Source: Chloroflexota bacterium
GTDB taxonomy: Bacteria > Chloroflexota > Dehalococcoidia > UBA2979
DNA: 62,983 nucleotides
Assembly: GCA_003670575.1 (NCBI GenBank)
Contig: QWRD01000007.1
Span: 1-62,983 of the forward strand
Reading direction: 5' to 3'
The position numbers and the translations under genes are program-made. This document shows positions 42,134-50,836 of this stretch, in pieces; within the stretch, counting starts at the first letter, position 1; each line of letters starts with the position of its first letter. The notes beneath the pieces were generated by a model. That model was not told the origin of the DNA. It searched no databases and was given only the letters and a program-made list of their open reading frames with translations.

Positions 42134-43438
42134 GTGGCGATGCCATTGGCCGCCGTTGCTGAGGTGTTATCCGGGCGTCGCCATGTCTACTACGGCTGGT
42201 GGTTGCTGGCCGCTTCCGTCACCGCGATGGCATTCGGATCCGGGGTGTCGTTCTGGGCATTCGGGTTCTACGTGCAGCCGCTGGAGCAGGAGTTCGGCTG
42301 GACCCGCGCCGAGGTGTCGCTCGGGTTCTCCTCGGCGCTGTTGGTGAGCGGACTTTCAGGGCCGCTGATCGGGCGCTTCATTGATGCTCGCGGTCCGCGC
42401 ACCGCGATCCTCGTCGGTACCGTACTCACGGCGCTGACGTACCTGCTGCTGGCGACGACCAACTCGCTCTGGCAGTGGTACGCGTACTCCGCGCTGAACG
42501 CGGTGGTGCGCCAGTTGATGTTCTTCATCCCGTTCATGGCGCTGATCTCGCGATGGTTCGACCGGCGTCGAGGGATCGCGGTCAGTATTCTCGGCACCGG
42601 GTTCTCGCTCGGCGGGTTCATTGTGCTGCCATTGGTGGGGTTGGTGATGGAGACGCTCGGCTGGCGGGCGACGCTGGTCGCCTCGGGGATTGCCGTCGCG
42701 GTGGTGTTCCTGCCCATCGGGCTGTTCATCGTCCGCAACACGCCGGCGGAGATGGGCGTCTCGCCCGACGGCGCGCAGGACGCCGATGGTCGAGCCTCCA
42801 CGCCTCGGCCGATCGAGGGCGTGACGCTCCCTCAGGCGCTTCGCTCGCCGCTGTTCTGGGCGCTGGCGTTCGGGTTCATGCTCTTCTTCTACGGCATGTT
42901 CGGGTGGCTGGTGCACCAGGTGCCGTTCTACGAGTCGATCGGATTGTCGAGGCGGGCCGCGACATCGATCGTTTCCGCGACGGCCGCGCTCAGCATCGGG
43001 ACGCGGCTGTTGGTGGGTGTGATCGCCGACCGCATCTCACGATTCGAGTACGTGGTGGTCGGCCTCGCGCTGACGCTCCTAGTGGCGATGGTGACGCTCT
43101 CGGTGAGTACGAGTCCGACGGCGATCGCGATGTTCCTCGTGCTCTGGGTGGTGGGCACCGCCGGCGGCCCGATGGTGGAGGCGCTGCTGCTGACGCGTGC
43201 GTTCGGTGTCGCCAACTTCGCGACGATCCTCGGCGCTGTCGTGGTCGTCGAGACCATCGGTCAGATCCTGAGTCCCACGATCGCCGGCGCGATCTACGAC
43301 GCGACCAAGTCGTACGACCTGGCGCTGCTGATGTTCACCGGCACGTTCGCTGCGGCCGCAGTGATCTTCCTCGGCGCGTCACGATTGCGGCGACCCTTCG
43401 AGCCGGGAGCGGGCGATGAGCGCAGCGGCGGACGCTAG
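42134..43438 (+). CDS. MFS transporter, monocarboxylate/oxalate-formate type
   Basis: 434 aa, 12 helices. The N-terminal YYGWWLLAASVTAMAFGSG and FYVQPLEQEFGWTRAEVS segments mark the same OFA/MCT-like group as the carrier at 38.4 kb. Loop 2-3 is GRFIDARGPRTAIL and loop 8-9 ADRISRFEYVVV. Probably imports an organic acid. GTG 42134 starts the frame; weak purine-rich sequence (GAAGGG) lies upstream. C-terminal tail is charged. Confidence 0.87.
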   Translation: MAMPLAAVAEVLSGRRHVYYGWWLLAASVTAMAFGSGVSFWAFGFYVQPLEQEFGWTRAEVSLGFSSALLVSGLSGPLIGRFIDARGPRTAILVGTVLTALTYLLLATTNSLWQWYAYSALNAVVRQLMFFIPFMALISRWFDRRRGIAVSILGTGFSLGGFIVLPLVGLVMETLGWRATLVASGIAVAVVFLPIGLFIVRNTPAEMGVSPDGAQDADGRASTPRPIEGVTLPQALRSPLFWALAFGFMLFFYGMFGWLVHQVPFYESIGLSRRAATSIVSATAALSIGTRLLVGVIADRISRFEYVVVGLALTLLVAMVTLSVSTSPTAIAMFLVLWVVGTAGGPMVEALLLTRAFGVANFATILGAVVVVETIGQILSPTIAGAIYDATKSYDLALLMFTGTFAAAAVIFLGASRLRRPFEPGAGDERSGGR

Positions 43439-43454
43439 GTCTCGCGCGGGCGCG

Positions 43455-43973
43455 TCACTGCTGTGCGCGTAGCGGGGGCATGCCGAGTGCCTGCCGTCGT
43501 CCCGCTGCCGCGCGCCAGACGTGATCATCGAGCAGTAACAACCGCGAGATGGCCGCAGTGCTCACGCCGAGGGCGGTCGCGGCGTCGCTAATGCGCCACT
43601 CGCACGCCTCGAACACATCGAACAGTTCGGCGAGCGCGGGGAGCAGGCTCGGCGCGCGGCGACCCGGCGGTGTACGCAGCGCTGCTGCCAACGTCGGCGA
43701 CGGTGCGTAGGTCTCGAGGTCGAGCGGCGCGCGCAGCGTCAGCGCGATCGTCAACCGGAGTCGTCGCAAAGCGCTGGCGCGGTTCTCATGCTGGGAGCGC
43801 GATTCGTTCGCTTCGCCCTGCAACGCGGTGGGTGTGTGCCGGAGACGGACGGCGGACTCCGTCTTGTTGCGCTTCTGGCCGCCGGGACCGCTGGCACGAA
43901 ACCGGTCGAACTCGCACTGTGCCAGCAGCGATGAGTCGTCGAGCGTGACGTACTCGTGCCAGGTGGGCGTCAT
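43455..43973 (-). CDS. GGQ-domain release-factor-like protein with C-terminal helix-turn-helix-like region
   Basis: 172 aa. Residues about 10-85 form an RF-1-type domain with the peptidyl-tRNA hydrolysis motif in SGPGGQKRNKTESAVRLRH. It has no codon-recognition domain, so it resembles rescue factors of ArfB type, but instead of the basic ArfB tail it carries about 85 residues ending in a possible DNA- or RNA-binding helix pair (ISDAATALGVSTAAISRLLL). Likely frees stalled ribosomes. ATG 43973 has only a weak ribosome site; the frame stays open to 44141. Confidence 0.85.
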   Translation of the reverse strand: MTPTWHEYVTLDDSSLLAQCEFDRFRASGPGGQKRNKTESAVRLRHTPTALQGEANESRSQHENRASALRRLRLTIALTLRAPLDLETYAPSPTLAAALRTPPGRRAPSLLPALAELFDVFEACEWRISDAATALGVSTAAISRLLLLDDHVWRAAAGRRQALGMPPLRAQQ

Positions 43974-44104
43974 GCTCGGCTCACTTTGCTCGGCGCGATG
44001 TCTGCGCCGGAGCTGCACCACCGGGCCCGCCTCGAGCGCGTGGAGTCGCGCCCGCCGACACGCGCGAGCGAACCACCACGCGCAGGCTGAGGCCGGTCGG
44101 AGGC

Positions 44105-44503
44105 TTACGCCGAGTAGGCGTCGCGAGCGGCGTGCGCGCACTCGCCGTCCTGTTCGTCCGTAGCGCCGCTGCAGCCGATGCCGGCGATCAGTACTCCATC
44201 CTCGCGGAGCGTGGTGACACTGCCGTTCGGCATCAGTGCGTGGTGGTGCATCGTGGACAACGCCGCAAGCGAAGCGGGCGCCATCTGCGCCAGTTCCGGT
44301 CCGTCGCGGCCCAGCAGCGCGCCGGTGTACGCCTTGGCCTGCGAGACCTCCACGGAGATCCAGCGAGAGCCCTCCATCCGCTCGAAGGTGAACAGCCGGC
44401 CCTCGGCATCCACGATGGCGGTGGAAACGGTGACGCCGAGTTCGCGCGCCTTCTGCTGGCTGGCGGCGATCATGCGTCGGGCTACCTCGTTGGTCAGTGG
44501 CAT
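44105..44503 (-). CDS. GlcG/HbpS-family protein
   Basis: 132 aa Haem_degrading-domain protein (PF03928 type). The family features are LTNEVARRMIAASQQKARELG, VSTAIVDAEGRL and the A-K-A-T-like SQAKAYTGALLGRD. Members bind heme or cobalamin-related ligands or have unknown function (GlcG of glycolate operons). The C-terminal part has GIGCSGATDEQD with a Cys, typical of the group. GGAGA precedes ATG 44503. Confidence 0.87.
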   Translation of the reverse strand: MPLTNEVARRMIAASQQKARELGVTVSTAIVDAEGRLFTFERMEGSRWISVEVSQAKAYTGALLGRDGPELAQMAPASLAALSTMHHHALMPNGSVTTLREDGVLIAGIGCSGATDEQDGECAHAARDAYSA

Positions 44504-44619
44504 TGCTGTCTCCTTCGCCCGGGTGGACGCGGCGCCGGTCGTTGCGTCGCTGGTCGTGCGCAGTCTACGACAAGTCGCGAGGCGTCACGCCGAGGCACCG
44601 ACGGCGGCTCGGCTCGTGG

Positions 44620-45204
44620 CTAGCTCGGACGCTGGTGCACCGAGACGGCGTACGTGCTGCTCTCGGTCCACGCATCGCCGTCCCATGTGGACCAGCGTTC
44701 CAGCGGTTGAAGGCCGGCATCCGCCGCCAGCGCGTCGTACCGCGCGATGGGCAGGCGATCGGGTGCGAGTTGAAAGCCCGCGATCAGCCGCCCGCCCGGG
44801 TGCAGGTGCCGAGCGAGATTTGCCAGTACGGCACCCTCGGTCCCCGGCGTGAGGAAGATCATGACGTTGCCGGCGAGTACCACGACATCGAATGCGCGCG
44901 ACAACTCCACGGTTGCGAGGTCGGCGAGGCGCCAGTCCAGATCCGGAGTCGTGCGTCGCGCAGTGCCGAGCATCTCCGGGTCGATATCGATGCCGACGAC
45001 GTCCACACCTCGGCGGGCGAGTTCGCGCCCCACGCGACCGGTGCCGCAGCCGGCGTCCAGCACCGAAGAGGGTGCGAACCGCTGCACGAAGTTGGCTTCC
45101 CCGTGCACGTCCTCGCCGGCCGCCGCACGACGTGTGTACGTCGCGTCGTAGGAGTCCCCGGAGACGTTGCGCGTCTCCAGCCAGCGGTTCGACGGGTCAG
45201 TCAT
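44620..45204 (-). CDS. Class I SAM-dependent methyltransferase
   Basis: 194 aa. Motif I VLDAGCGTGRVGRELARRG (about 50-68), acidic loop VVGIDIDPEML, and LHPGGRLIAGF post-core. Small size suggests a methyltransferase for a metabolite. It begins 15 nt after the PIG-L deacetylase gene on the same strand with GAGG upstream, so both are likely in one transcript and could modify the same sugar-thiol or glycan. Confidence 0.87.
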   Translation of the reverse strand: MTDPSNRWLETRNVSGDSYDATYTRRAAAGEDVHGEANFVQRFAPSSVLDAGCGTGRVGRELARRGVDVVGIDIDPEMLGTARRTTPDLDWRLADLATVELSRAFDVVVLAGNVMIFLTPGTEGAVLANLARHLHPGGRLIAGFQLAPDRLPIARYDALAADAGLQPLERWSTWDGDAWTESSTYAVSVHQRPS

Positions 45205-45219
45205 CTGAAACCTCGTACG

Positions 45220-46089
45220 TTAGGAGAAGTCGGTGCGTGGCGGCTCGCTGTCACTCGTCTCGGGTCGCGCCTGATAGAAGCGCTCCTGCCCGAAGAACTG
45301 CAAGCGCAGATCCTCCGGGATGCGAGCGAACATGCTGCTCTCGCCGAACTGGCTGCGATGCATCGACGATGCCCGCCGCTTGGTTTCCACGAGGTGGGCG
45401 CAGTCCACGATGACGCTGACGGGCAACTCCGGCTTTGCCAGCATGTCCGCGATGCGGGTGCGTGCTGCATCGTCCAACGGCTCCGGGAGCAGGCCGCGCC
45501 GCTCCATCTCCAGGCGGATCGTCGCGAATTGGCCCATCAGGCGGGCGCCCCAGTACAAACGCTCCGGCGCCCACGGCTCGCCTGCTTCGGGATACGCTGT
45601 CGCGTCACCGCACGCCTCGAACGCCGCCACGGTGTGGCGATGCGCGGCGATGTGGTCCGGGTGGCCGTACCCGCCGTCGGCTTGCCACGTGAAGACGAAG
45701 TGCGGACGCACCTCGCGCATGATCGAGAGGATCGCAGGCACCGCGACGTCCGCTGGCTGCTGGTGGAAGCACCGCGGATCTGCGTTCTCCGGTGTGCCGT
45801 CCATGCCGCTGTCCCAGAACGGAAGGAAGCGCACGTCGGCGAGCCCGATCTGGGCCATGGCGGCGCGCAACTCCAGTTCGCGGGTGTATCCCAGCGTCTC
45901 CGGCGTCGCGAGGGCCGCGTCGCTGATCTCGCCGACTTCACCGCGCGTGGTGCAGATCAGTGTCACGGCGTTCCCGGCGGCCAGGAAGGCCGCCAGCGTG
46001 CCGGTGACCTGTCCCTCGTCATCCGGGTGCGCGTAGATGGCCAGCACGCGCTTCCCCGTGACGCCCACCACGTTCTTCGATTGAGTCAT
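45220..46089 (-). CDS. PIG-L/LmbE-family N-acetylglucosaminyl deacetylase
   Basis: 289 aa zinc hydrolase. The metal/catalytic motif AHPDDEGQ is at about 18-25 and the second His ligand region is GHPDHIAAHRH at about 140. The length and HPDH segment resemble MshB/Mca and BshB2-like enzymes, which deacetylate GlcNAc-linked thiol precursors or cleave thiol conjugates. Two DinB-superfamily genes in the window would fit a low-molecular-weight thiol pathway, but no glycosyltransferase or ligase of such a pathway is seen. GGAGG precedes ATG 46089. Confidence 0.88.
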   Translation of the reverse strand: MTQSKNVVGVTGKRVLAIYAHPDDEGQVTGTLAAFLAAGNAVTLICTTRGEVGEISDAALATPETLGYTRELELRAAMAQIGLADVRFLPFWDSGMDGTPENADPRCFHQQPADVAVPAILSIMREVRPHFVFTWQADGGYGHPDHIAAHRHTVAAFEACGDATAYPEAGEPWAPERLYWGARLMGQFATIRLEMERRGLLPEPLDDAARTRIADMLAKPELPVSVIVDCAHLVETKRRASSMHRSQFGESSMFARIPEDLRLQFFGQERFYQARPETSDSEPPRTDFS

Positions 46090-46146
46090 GCGTCCTCCTG
46101 GATCGAGCCGGCTCGTGGTGCCCGAGGGCATCCCGCCCGCGCAGTG

Positions 46147-47721
46147 CTAGCGGCGCCGCGGGCGAGCCGGTGTGATGTGCACTTCCTGCCCGCGCAACGT
46201 GATTGTCGCGGCTTGCTCCAACACCAATTGGGCCGCCGGAGCCTGCACGTCGACGAAGATGAAGTCGTCCAGCATTTCAATGGCGCCAATCATGTTGCCG
46301 CTGATGCCCGCCTCCGCGGTCAGCGCGCCGACGACATCCTGAGGACGGATCCCCTTGCGGCGACCCTGATCCAGATAGAGCCGCACCATGCCCGTCTCGT
46401 CGGTGGCGGCGTCTGCTGGCGTTGGGGTCAGGCGCGGCGTACCGCTGGACTCGAACGCCAGGTGGACGGCGGCAGCGGCAATCTGCAGCGGGTCGTAGGT
46501 CTCCGACATCTCTTCCACCAGCAGCGTGTAGGCCGCCGACGGGCCGGCGTCCAGCACTTCCCGCAGCGACTCGCGGAACGCCTCGCGGCGGCGCGCGGCG
46601 ATGTCGCCGGGGGAGGGGAGACGGAGCGGCGTGAGGTTCATGCGGATCTGGCGCTCGATCGACTGCAGTAGTCGAATCTCGCGAGGCGTGACCAGGGTGA
46701 TCGCCTCGCCGGAGCGGCCCATGCGGCCTGTGCGGCCTACGCGGTGCACGTAGGCGTCCGCGTCATCCGGGATGTCGTAGTTGATGACATGCGTCACATC
46801 GGGGATGTCGAGGCCGCGTGCCGCGACCTCGGTGGCGACGAGGATCTCCGCGCGATGGTCGCGGAAGGCCTGGAGGAGCCGCTCGCGCTGCGCCTGGTTC
46901 ACATCGCCGTGGATCGCAGCGGTGGTGTACCCGCGCGCCTGGAGGTGGCCAGCCAGCTCATCGACGTCGCGCTTGGTACGACAAAAGATGATCGCCGACT
47001 GCGGTGACTCCAGGTCGAGGATGCGCGTGAGCGCGTCCAGCTTGTTGCGCTGTGGAACCTCGACGAAGAACTGACGAGTGTTCGGCGCCGTGCGGGTGAC
47101 CTGAGCGATCTTCACGCGCTCCGGAGCACGCAGGTAGCTCGCTGCCAGCACTTCAATGCGGCGCGGGACGGTCGCGGAGAACAGCGCGATCTGCCGTTCC
47201 GTGGGCACCTGGCTGAGGATGAACTCGATGTCCTCGACGAAGCCCATGTCGAGCATCTCGTCCGCCTCATCGAGGATGACGGTCTTCACTTCGGACAGGT
47301 CCAGCGTGCCGCGGCGGATGTGATCCATGATGCGGCCCGGTGTGCCCACGATGACGTGGACACCGGCGTGCAGCGTGCGCAGTTGGCGGTCGTAGCCCTG
47401 GCCGCCGTACACCGGGAGCACGGTGACGCCGCGTGCGCCGCCGATGGAGTACACGGACTCGGCGACCTGCATAGCCAGCTCACGCGTGGGCAGCAGGACC
47501 AGTGCCTGCACGACGCGGCGCGCGACATCCACACGCTCCGCGATTGGGATCGCGAACGCCGCGGTCTTGCCGGTGCCGGTCTGGGCCTCCGCCAGCACAT
47601 CGTGGCCCTGCATGAGCAGGGGGATGGTCTGCGCCTGGATTGGCGACGGTTCTTCGTACCCAAGGGCGGCGATGGCCCCGCGTACCTGGGGGCTGAGATT
47701 CAGTTCATCAAATGAGGGCGT
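46147..47721 (-). CDS. DEAD-box ATP-dependent RNA helicase (CsdA/DeaD-like) with apparent ACG start
   Basis: About 524 aa. Q motif (FDELNLSPQVRGAI, then EPSPIQAQTIP), motif I AQTGTGKT, Ia PTRELA, Ib TPGR, II DEAD, III SAT, and helicase C-terminal motifs IIFCRTKR, ATEVAARGLD and HRVGRTGRMG are all intact. A C-terminal DbpA/CsdA-type RNA-binding domain (about 440-515) ends the protein. No in-frame ATG or GTG exists near the expected N-terminus; the only well-placed codon is ACG at 47719-47721, 6 nt after GGAGG. It probably unwinds structured RNA for ribosome assembly or decay. Confidence 0.88.
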   Translation of the reverse strand, partial: TPSFDELNLSPQVRGAIAALGYEEPSPIQAQTIPLLMQGHDVLAEAQTGTGKTAAFAIPIAERVDVARRVVQALVLLPTRELAMQVAESVYSIGGARGVTVLPVYGGQGYDRQLRTLHAGVHVIVGTPGRIMDHIRRGTLDLSEVKTVILDEADEMLDMGFVEDIEFILSQVPTERQIALFSATVPRRIEVLAASYLRAPERVKIAQVTRTAPNTRQFFVEVPQRNKLDALTRILDLESPQSAIIFCRTKRDVDELAGHLQARGYTTAAIHGDVNQAQRERLLQAFRDHRAEILVATEVAARGLDIPDVTHVINYDIPDDADAYVHRVGRTGRMGRSGEAITLVTPREIRLLQSIERQIRMNLTPLRLPSPGDIAARRREAFRESLREVLDAGPSAAYTLLVEEMSETYDPLQIAAAAVHLAFESSGTPRLTPTPADAATDETGMVRLYLDQGRRKGIRPQDVVGALTAEAGISGNMIGAIEMLDDFIFVDVQAPAAQLVLEQAATITLRGQEVHITPARPRRR

Positions 47722-47869
47722 GACGGGCCTCCGTAGTTGACGGGCGACTGTGGCCCCGTGTGCTGCGATCGAGTATGTAGTCCCTCTATCAGACTCCAGA
47801 TCGCGTCGAGGCGACAGTCGCGCCCCGTAAACCGTCGCAATCCAGTGCCCCGCCGACCGTGTTGCCGAG

Positions 47870-48616
47870 CTATTTCGGGGCCCTTGAGGTCTGGCGCCAG
47901 GCTGCCTCCGCCTTTCGCAGCGCCCGCCAATCGCGGGTGGTGAGCATCCCGCCGATCTGGAACGCGTCCCGATACGCCTCCCGAAATACCTCCCCAACGA
48001 ACGCTCGGCGATCGGGAGAGAGGCGTCGACGCAGCGTGCCGTCCGCCCGCCGCCAGTCCAGGAGCACCGAGTCATCCGGGCAGACCAGGACATCCACCCA
48101 GGTGCAGAGCCGCTGGTACTTGGTGTTCAGGAGGACATAGGCGCCGGCGCGCACATCGGCGGGATAGTGCTTCGCCTTCACCGGGAACGCGTCGCACGGG
48201 GCGGGCCGCCGAGTCTGCCAGAGGCCGCAGCGCGTGGTGCCGTCGTCGCAATGCGACAGCGCCTCGCAGCGGAACGGCGGGGCGGTCGCCGCCTCGCCAT
48301 CCGACTCGCGCCACGCCCGAGGCCGACCGGTGCGCGTGAGCGGGATAATCAGCGGGGCACCGCCATTGAGGCGGGCCCACTGCTGCTGCTCGATCGGCCC
48401 GAAGGTGTACGCGCGCAGCGGCTCCCCGGGTACATCCACTTCCGCGGAACCGCAGCACTGTCCGCACATGTTGCAGTCCAGCGCCTTCGCCTCGGAAAGC
48501 GTCATGTACCGCACGCGCTCGGGGGGATCGGATTGGTCGGGGTCGTAGGAGAAGACCTCGGCGGTCACGGCGGCGGGGACGCCACGGAGGTGTCGCAACG
48601 TGCGGTTGAGGTTCAT
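47870..48616 (-). CDS. YkgJ/DUF3109-like cysteine-cluster protein
   Basis: 248 aa cytoplasmic protein. The cysteine cluster CNMCGQCCG (about 47-55) plus later FRCEALSHCDDG, RCGLW and APCDAFPV is the Zn/Fe-chelating CxxCxxCC...C pattern of the YkgJ family. The later half (RLCTWVDVLVCPD and beyond) is not assigned. The family function is unknown; a metal-cluster protein role is likely. GAGGA precedes ATG 48616. Confidence 0.8.
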   Translation of the reverse strand: MNLNRTLRHLRGVPAAVTAEVFSYDPDQSDPPERVRYMTLSEAKALDCNMCGQCCGSAEVDVPGEPLRAYTFGPIEQQQWARLNGGAPLIIPLTRTGRPRAWRESDGEAATAPPFRCEALSHCDDGTTRCGLWQTRRPAPCDAFPVKAKHYPADVRAGAYVLLNTKYQRLCTWVDVLVCPDDSVLLDWRRADGTLRRRLSPDRRAFVGEVFREAYRDAFQIGGMLTTRDWRALRKAEAAWRQTSRAPK

Positions 48617-48867
48617 ACACGTATCCTCAGGCGCGCTGCCGTCATCCGTGTCGACGCATGCCGTGTCCCGGCCGGCGGTGGCCAGCCTCGAAGTGCCCGC
48701 ACTCGGCGCGCCTCGCCAATGCCGCTGGGCTTCCATGGTAATGGAGGCGCGCCGCAGTCCGCTGGTCCGCCTGTCGCGACCCGCAGAGATGGTTGTCCGC
48801 TGCCCTCCCGTTTACGGTAGACTCACCGCCGTAATAGCAGTGTCGACTAGCCGACGGGGGGAACGAC

Positions 48868-49272
48868 GTGCCATATATTGTCCCGGAGCCAGATGCGGTG
48901 AGTAAGCCCTTCTGGGATGCCGTGCAGGAAAAGCGGCTGATCGTGCAGAACTGCACGGCCTGCAACACCATGCAGTACCCACCGCGCCCGCGGTGCCAGG
49001 AGTGCAACTCCGAAGCCCTGGACTGGAAAGAGACCAGCGGCAAGGGCCACATCCTGACGTTCGGCATCCTGGAGGACAGCCACCTTCCGGTGCGCGCAGC
49101 CGACCAGCCGCTGAACCTCGCCGTTGTGACGCTGGACGACGACCCGCGCATCAACTTCTACTCCAACCTTCCCGGGACGCCTGTGCGCCAGGCCGTTGTC
49201 GGTGGCGCCGTTGAGGTCACGTTCGAGGAGTGCCCGGACGGCTCGCTGATCCACGAATGGCGCATGATCTAG
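48868..49272 (+). CDS. DUF35 OB-fold/zinc-ribbon acyl-CoA-associated protein, copy 1
   Basis: 134 aa. N-terminal helix SKPFWDAVQEKRLIVQNC leads into a rubredoxin-like zinc ribbon (CTACN, then CQEC about 18 residues later) and an OB fold (about 60-130). DUF35 proteins form complexes with thiolase-fold partners (as in ChsH2-Ltp2 aldolase or HMG-CoA synthase/thiolase channeling complexes). It precedes a thiolase-like gene by 67 bp. GTG 48868 has GGGGGAA upstream. Confidence 0.9.
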   Translation: MPYIVPEPDAVSKPFWDAVQEKRLIVQNCTACNTMQYPPRPRCQECNSEALDWKETSGKGHILTFGILEDSHLPVRAADQPLNLAVVTLDDDPRINFYSNLPGTPVRQAVVGGAVEVTFEECPDGSLIHEWRMI

Positions 49273-49339
49273 TCGGCGCCGCCCGTGCCCGACTGGCATT
49301 TCGTAGAACACGAACACAGCGCACGAAAGGGAAGCTGTA

Positions 49340-50680
49340 ATGACGACTGACGACAGGAGCTGGCGCCGCGATCGAGAGGGCCTTGGGGTCTGGAACGGTC
49401 GAGGCAAGACGGCCTTCGCTGGCTGGGGGATGTCGCCCATCGACCGCCGCTGGGACGGCGTCTCCATGGACCGCACGCTCGGCGAGTTCTGCAAGATCGC
49501 TGCGAAGAACGCGCTGGACGACGCAGGGCTGACCCCGGCCGACGTCGACGGCCTGTTCATGTGCCCGGACAACATGGCCGGCGCCAACAGCGGTATCTCC
49601 GCCAACTGGGGCCCGACGCGCCCGTACTTCGCCGCTCCGTACGACTCGGAAGACGGCCTGACCATTGTCACCAACAAGTGGATTCTGGCGAACTGGCCGG
49701 AGCTGAACGCCAAGGGCAACATCAAGTTCGCCCCGGACGCAGTTCCCGCCATCGGCGAGGGCCTCGGCTTCACCGCTCAGGCGGTCGCCGACGGCAAGTG
49801 CGAGGTTGGGCTCTACATCTACACCGCGAACAACCTTGATGGTCGCTACCGTCGCGGTGGCTCCTTCGCGGCCCCCAAGGCCCCGGGCCCCTCGCAGTGG
49901 AACAACCCCTGGGGCGCGAACGTCATCGACCTCCAGCTGAACACCACGTTCGCGCTGACGCAGTACTGCCAGTACTACGGCACGAACTGGGATGACCTGA
50001 TGTACCCCATCGTCATGACGGAGCACACCAACGGCCTCATGAACGACTGGGGTTTCTACACCACCAACGGCGCGTCGCACCTCAACCGGGAGGAGTACAT
50101 CAACTCCCGCCCGATCACCACGCCGGCGCACATCTGGGACTACGACCGACCGGTCAACGCCGCGGGAGCCTTCGTCATCACGACGGCCGCGCGCGCGAAG
50201 GACATGAAACAGAAGCCGGTCTACATCCTGAACCACAACCAGGGCAGCGGCGGCGCGGCCCGCAGTAGCTCCGTGACGCTGGACGAGTACGAGACGTTCC
50301 AGCGCCGCGTCGCTCGCATGGTCTACGAGGGCGCAGGCCTCGAGGCCAAGGACATCGACATCTTCAACCCGTACGACGGGTTCTCCTCCTTCCTGCCCTT
50401 CTCGCTGGAAGCCTTCGGGTGGCACGGCGTGGGCAAGGGCGAGGCGACCGCCTTCGTCAACGGTGACATCAGTGTCCACGGCCCGCACCCGTATCTGTCG
50501 GGCGGCGGCAACCTGGGCAACGGGCGCACGCGCACCGCGATGTACATCGACTCCATCGAGCAGCTCCGCGGCACGGCCGGGAAGCGGCAGGTCACGGTGA
50601 AGGCGGAGACGGCGATCTGCGCCTTCGCGCCGGCACTGAGCGCGGCCTACCTCCTGCTGGGGACGGACCCGATGTCCTAA
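49340..50680 (+). CDS. Thiolase-fold (SCP-x/Ltp-like) protein, copy 1, without nucleophilic Cys
   Basis: 446 aa. Thiolase-superfamily fold of lipid-transfer/SCP-x type: ALDDAGLTPADVDGLFMCPD, NPYDGFSSFLPFSLEAFGW, and the C-terminal IEQLRGTAGKRQV. Where active thiolases have the nucleophilic Cys, aligning the TAQ segment (EGLGFTAQAVADGK) with its paralogue leaves Ala instead. The GHPxG His motif is replaced by GNGRTR. Such degenerate thiolases with a DUF35 partner can be aldolases (Ltp2 type), using Tyr/Asp. It is presumably a partner of the preceding DUF35 protein. A strong terminator follows. Confidence 0.85.
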   Translation: MTTDDRSWRRDREGLGVWNGRGKTAFAGWGMSPIDRRWDGVSMDRTLGEFCKIAAKNALDDAGLTPADVDGLFMCPDNMAGANSGISANWGPTRPYFAAPYDSEDGLTIVTNKWILANWPELNAKGNIKFAPDAVPAIGEGLGFTAQAVADGKCEVGLYIYTANNLDGRYRRGGSFAAPKAPGPSQWNNPWGANVIDLQLNTTFALTQYCQYYGTNWDDLMYPIVMTEHTNGLMNDWGFYTTNGASHLNREEYINSRPITTPAHIWDYDRPVNAAGAFVITTAARAKDMKQKPVYILNHNQGSGGAARSSSVTLDEYETFQRRVARMVYEGAGLEAKDIDIFNPYDGFSSFLPFSLEAFGWHGVGKGEATAFVNGDISVHGPHPYLSGGGNLGNGRTRTAMYIDSIEQLRGTAGKRQVTVKAETAICAFAPALSAAYLLLGTDPMS

Positions 50681-50703
50681 CCTCGGACGGTTGTCTGAGC
50701 GTT

Positions 50704-50739
50704 CCGGGGCGGAGATCGCAACTGCGATCTCCGCCCCGG
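50704..50739 (+). terminator. Terminator after the DUF35/thiolase-like operon
   Basis: Perfect 17-bp stem (50704-50720 with 50723-50739) with a 2-nt loop (4 nt effective), followed by TTTGCGTTT. Confidence 0.85.
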
Positions 50740-50823
50740 TTTGCGTTTCAGCGCGTCTGCTAGACGCTGTCGCTGGGCGGGCACGTCGCGTGAGATGCGA
50801 CAGCGGCAGGCGCGCAAAGCGGC

Positions 50824-50829
50824 TATACT
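50824..50829 (+). promoter_or_regulatory. Candidate -10 element (TATACT) of a leaderless promoter
   Basis: TATACT ends 7 nt before the phosphoesterase ATG and there is no ribosome site, so the transcript would begin at or next to the start codon. Confidence 0.45.
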
Positions 50830-50836
50830 CCGCGTA

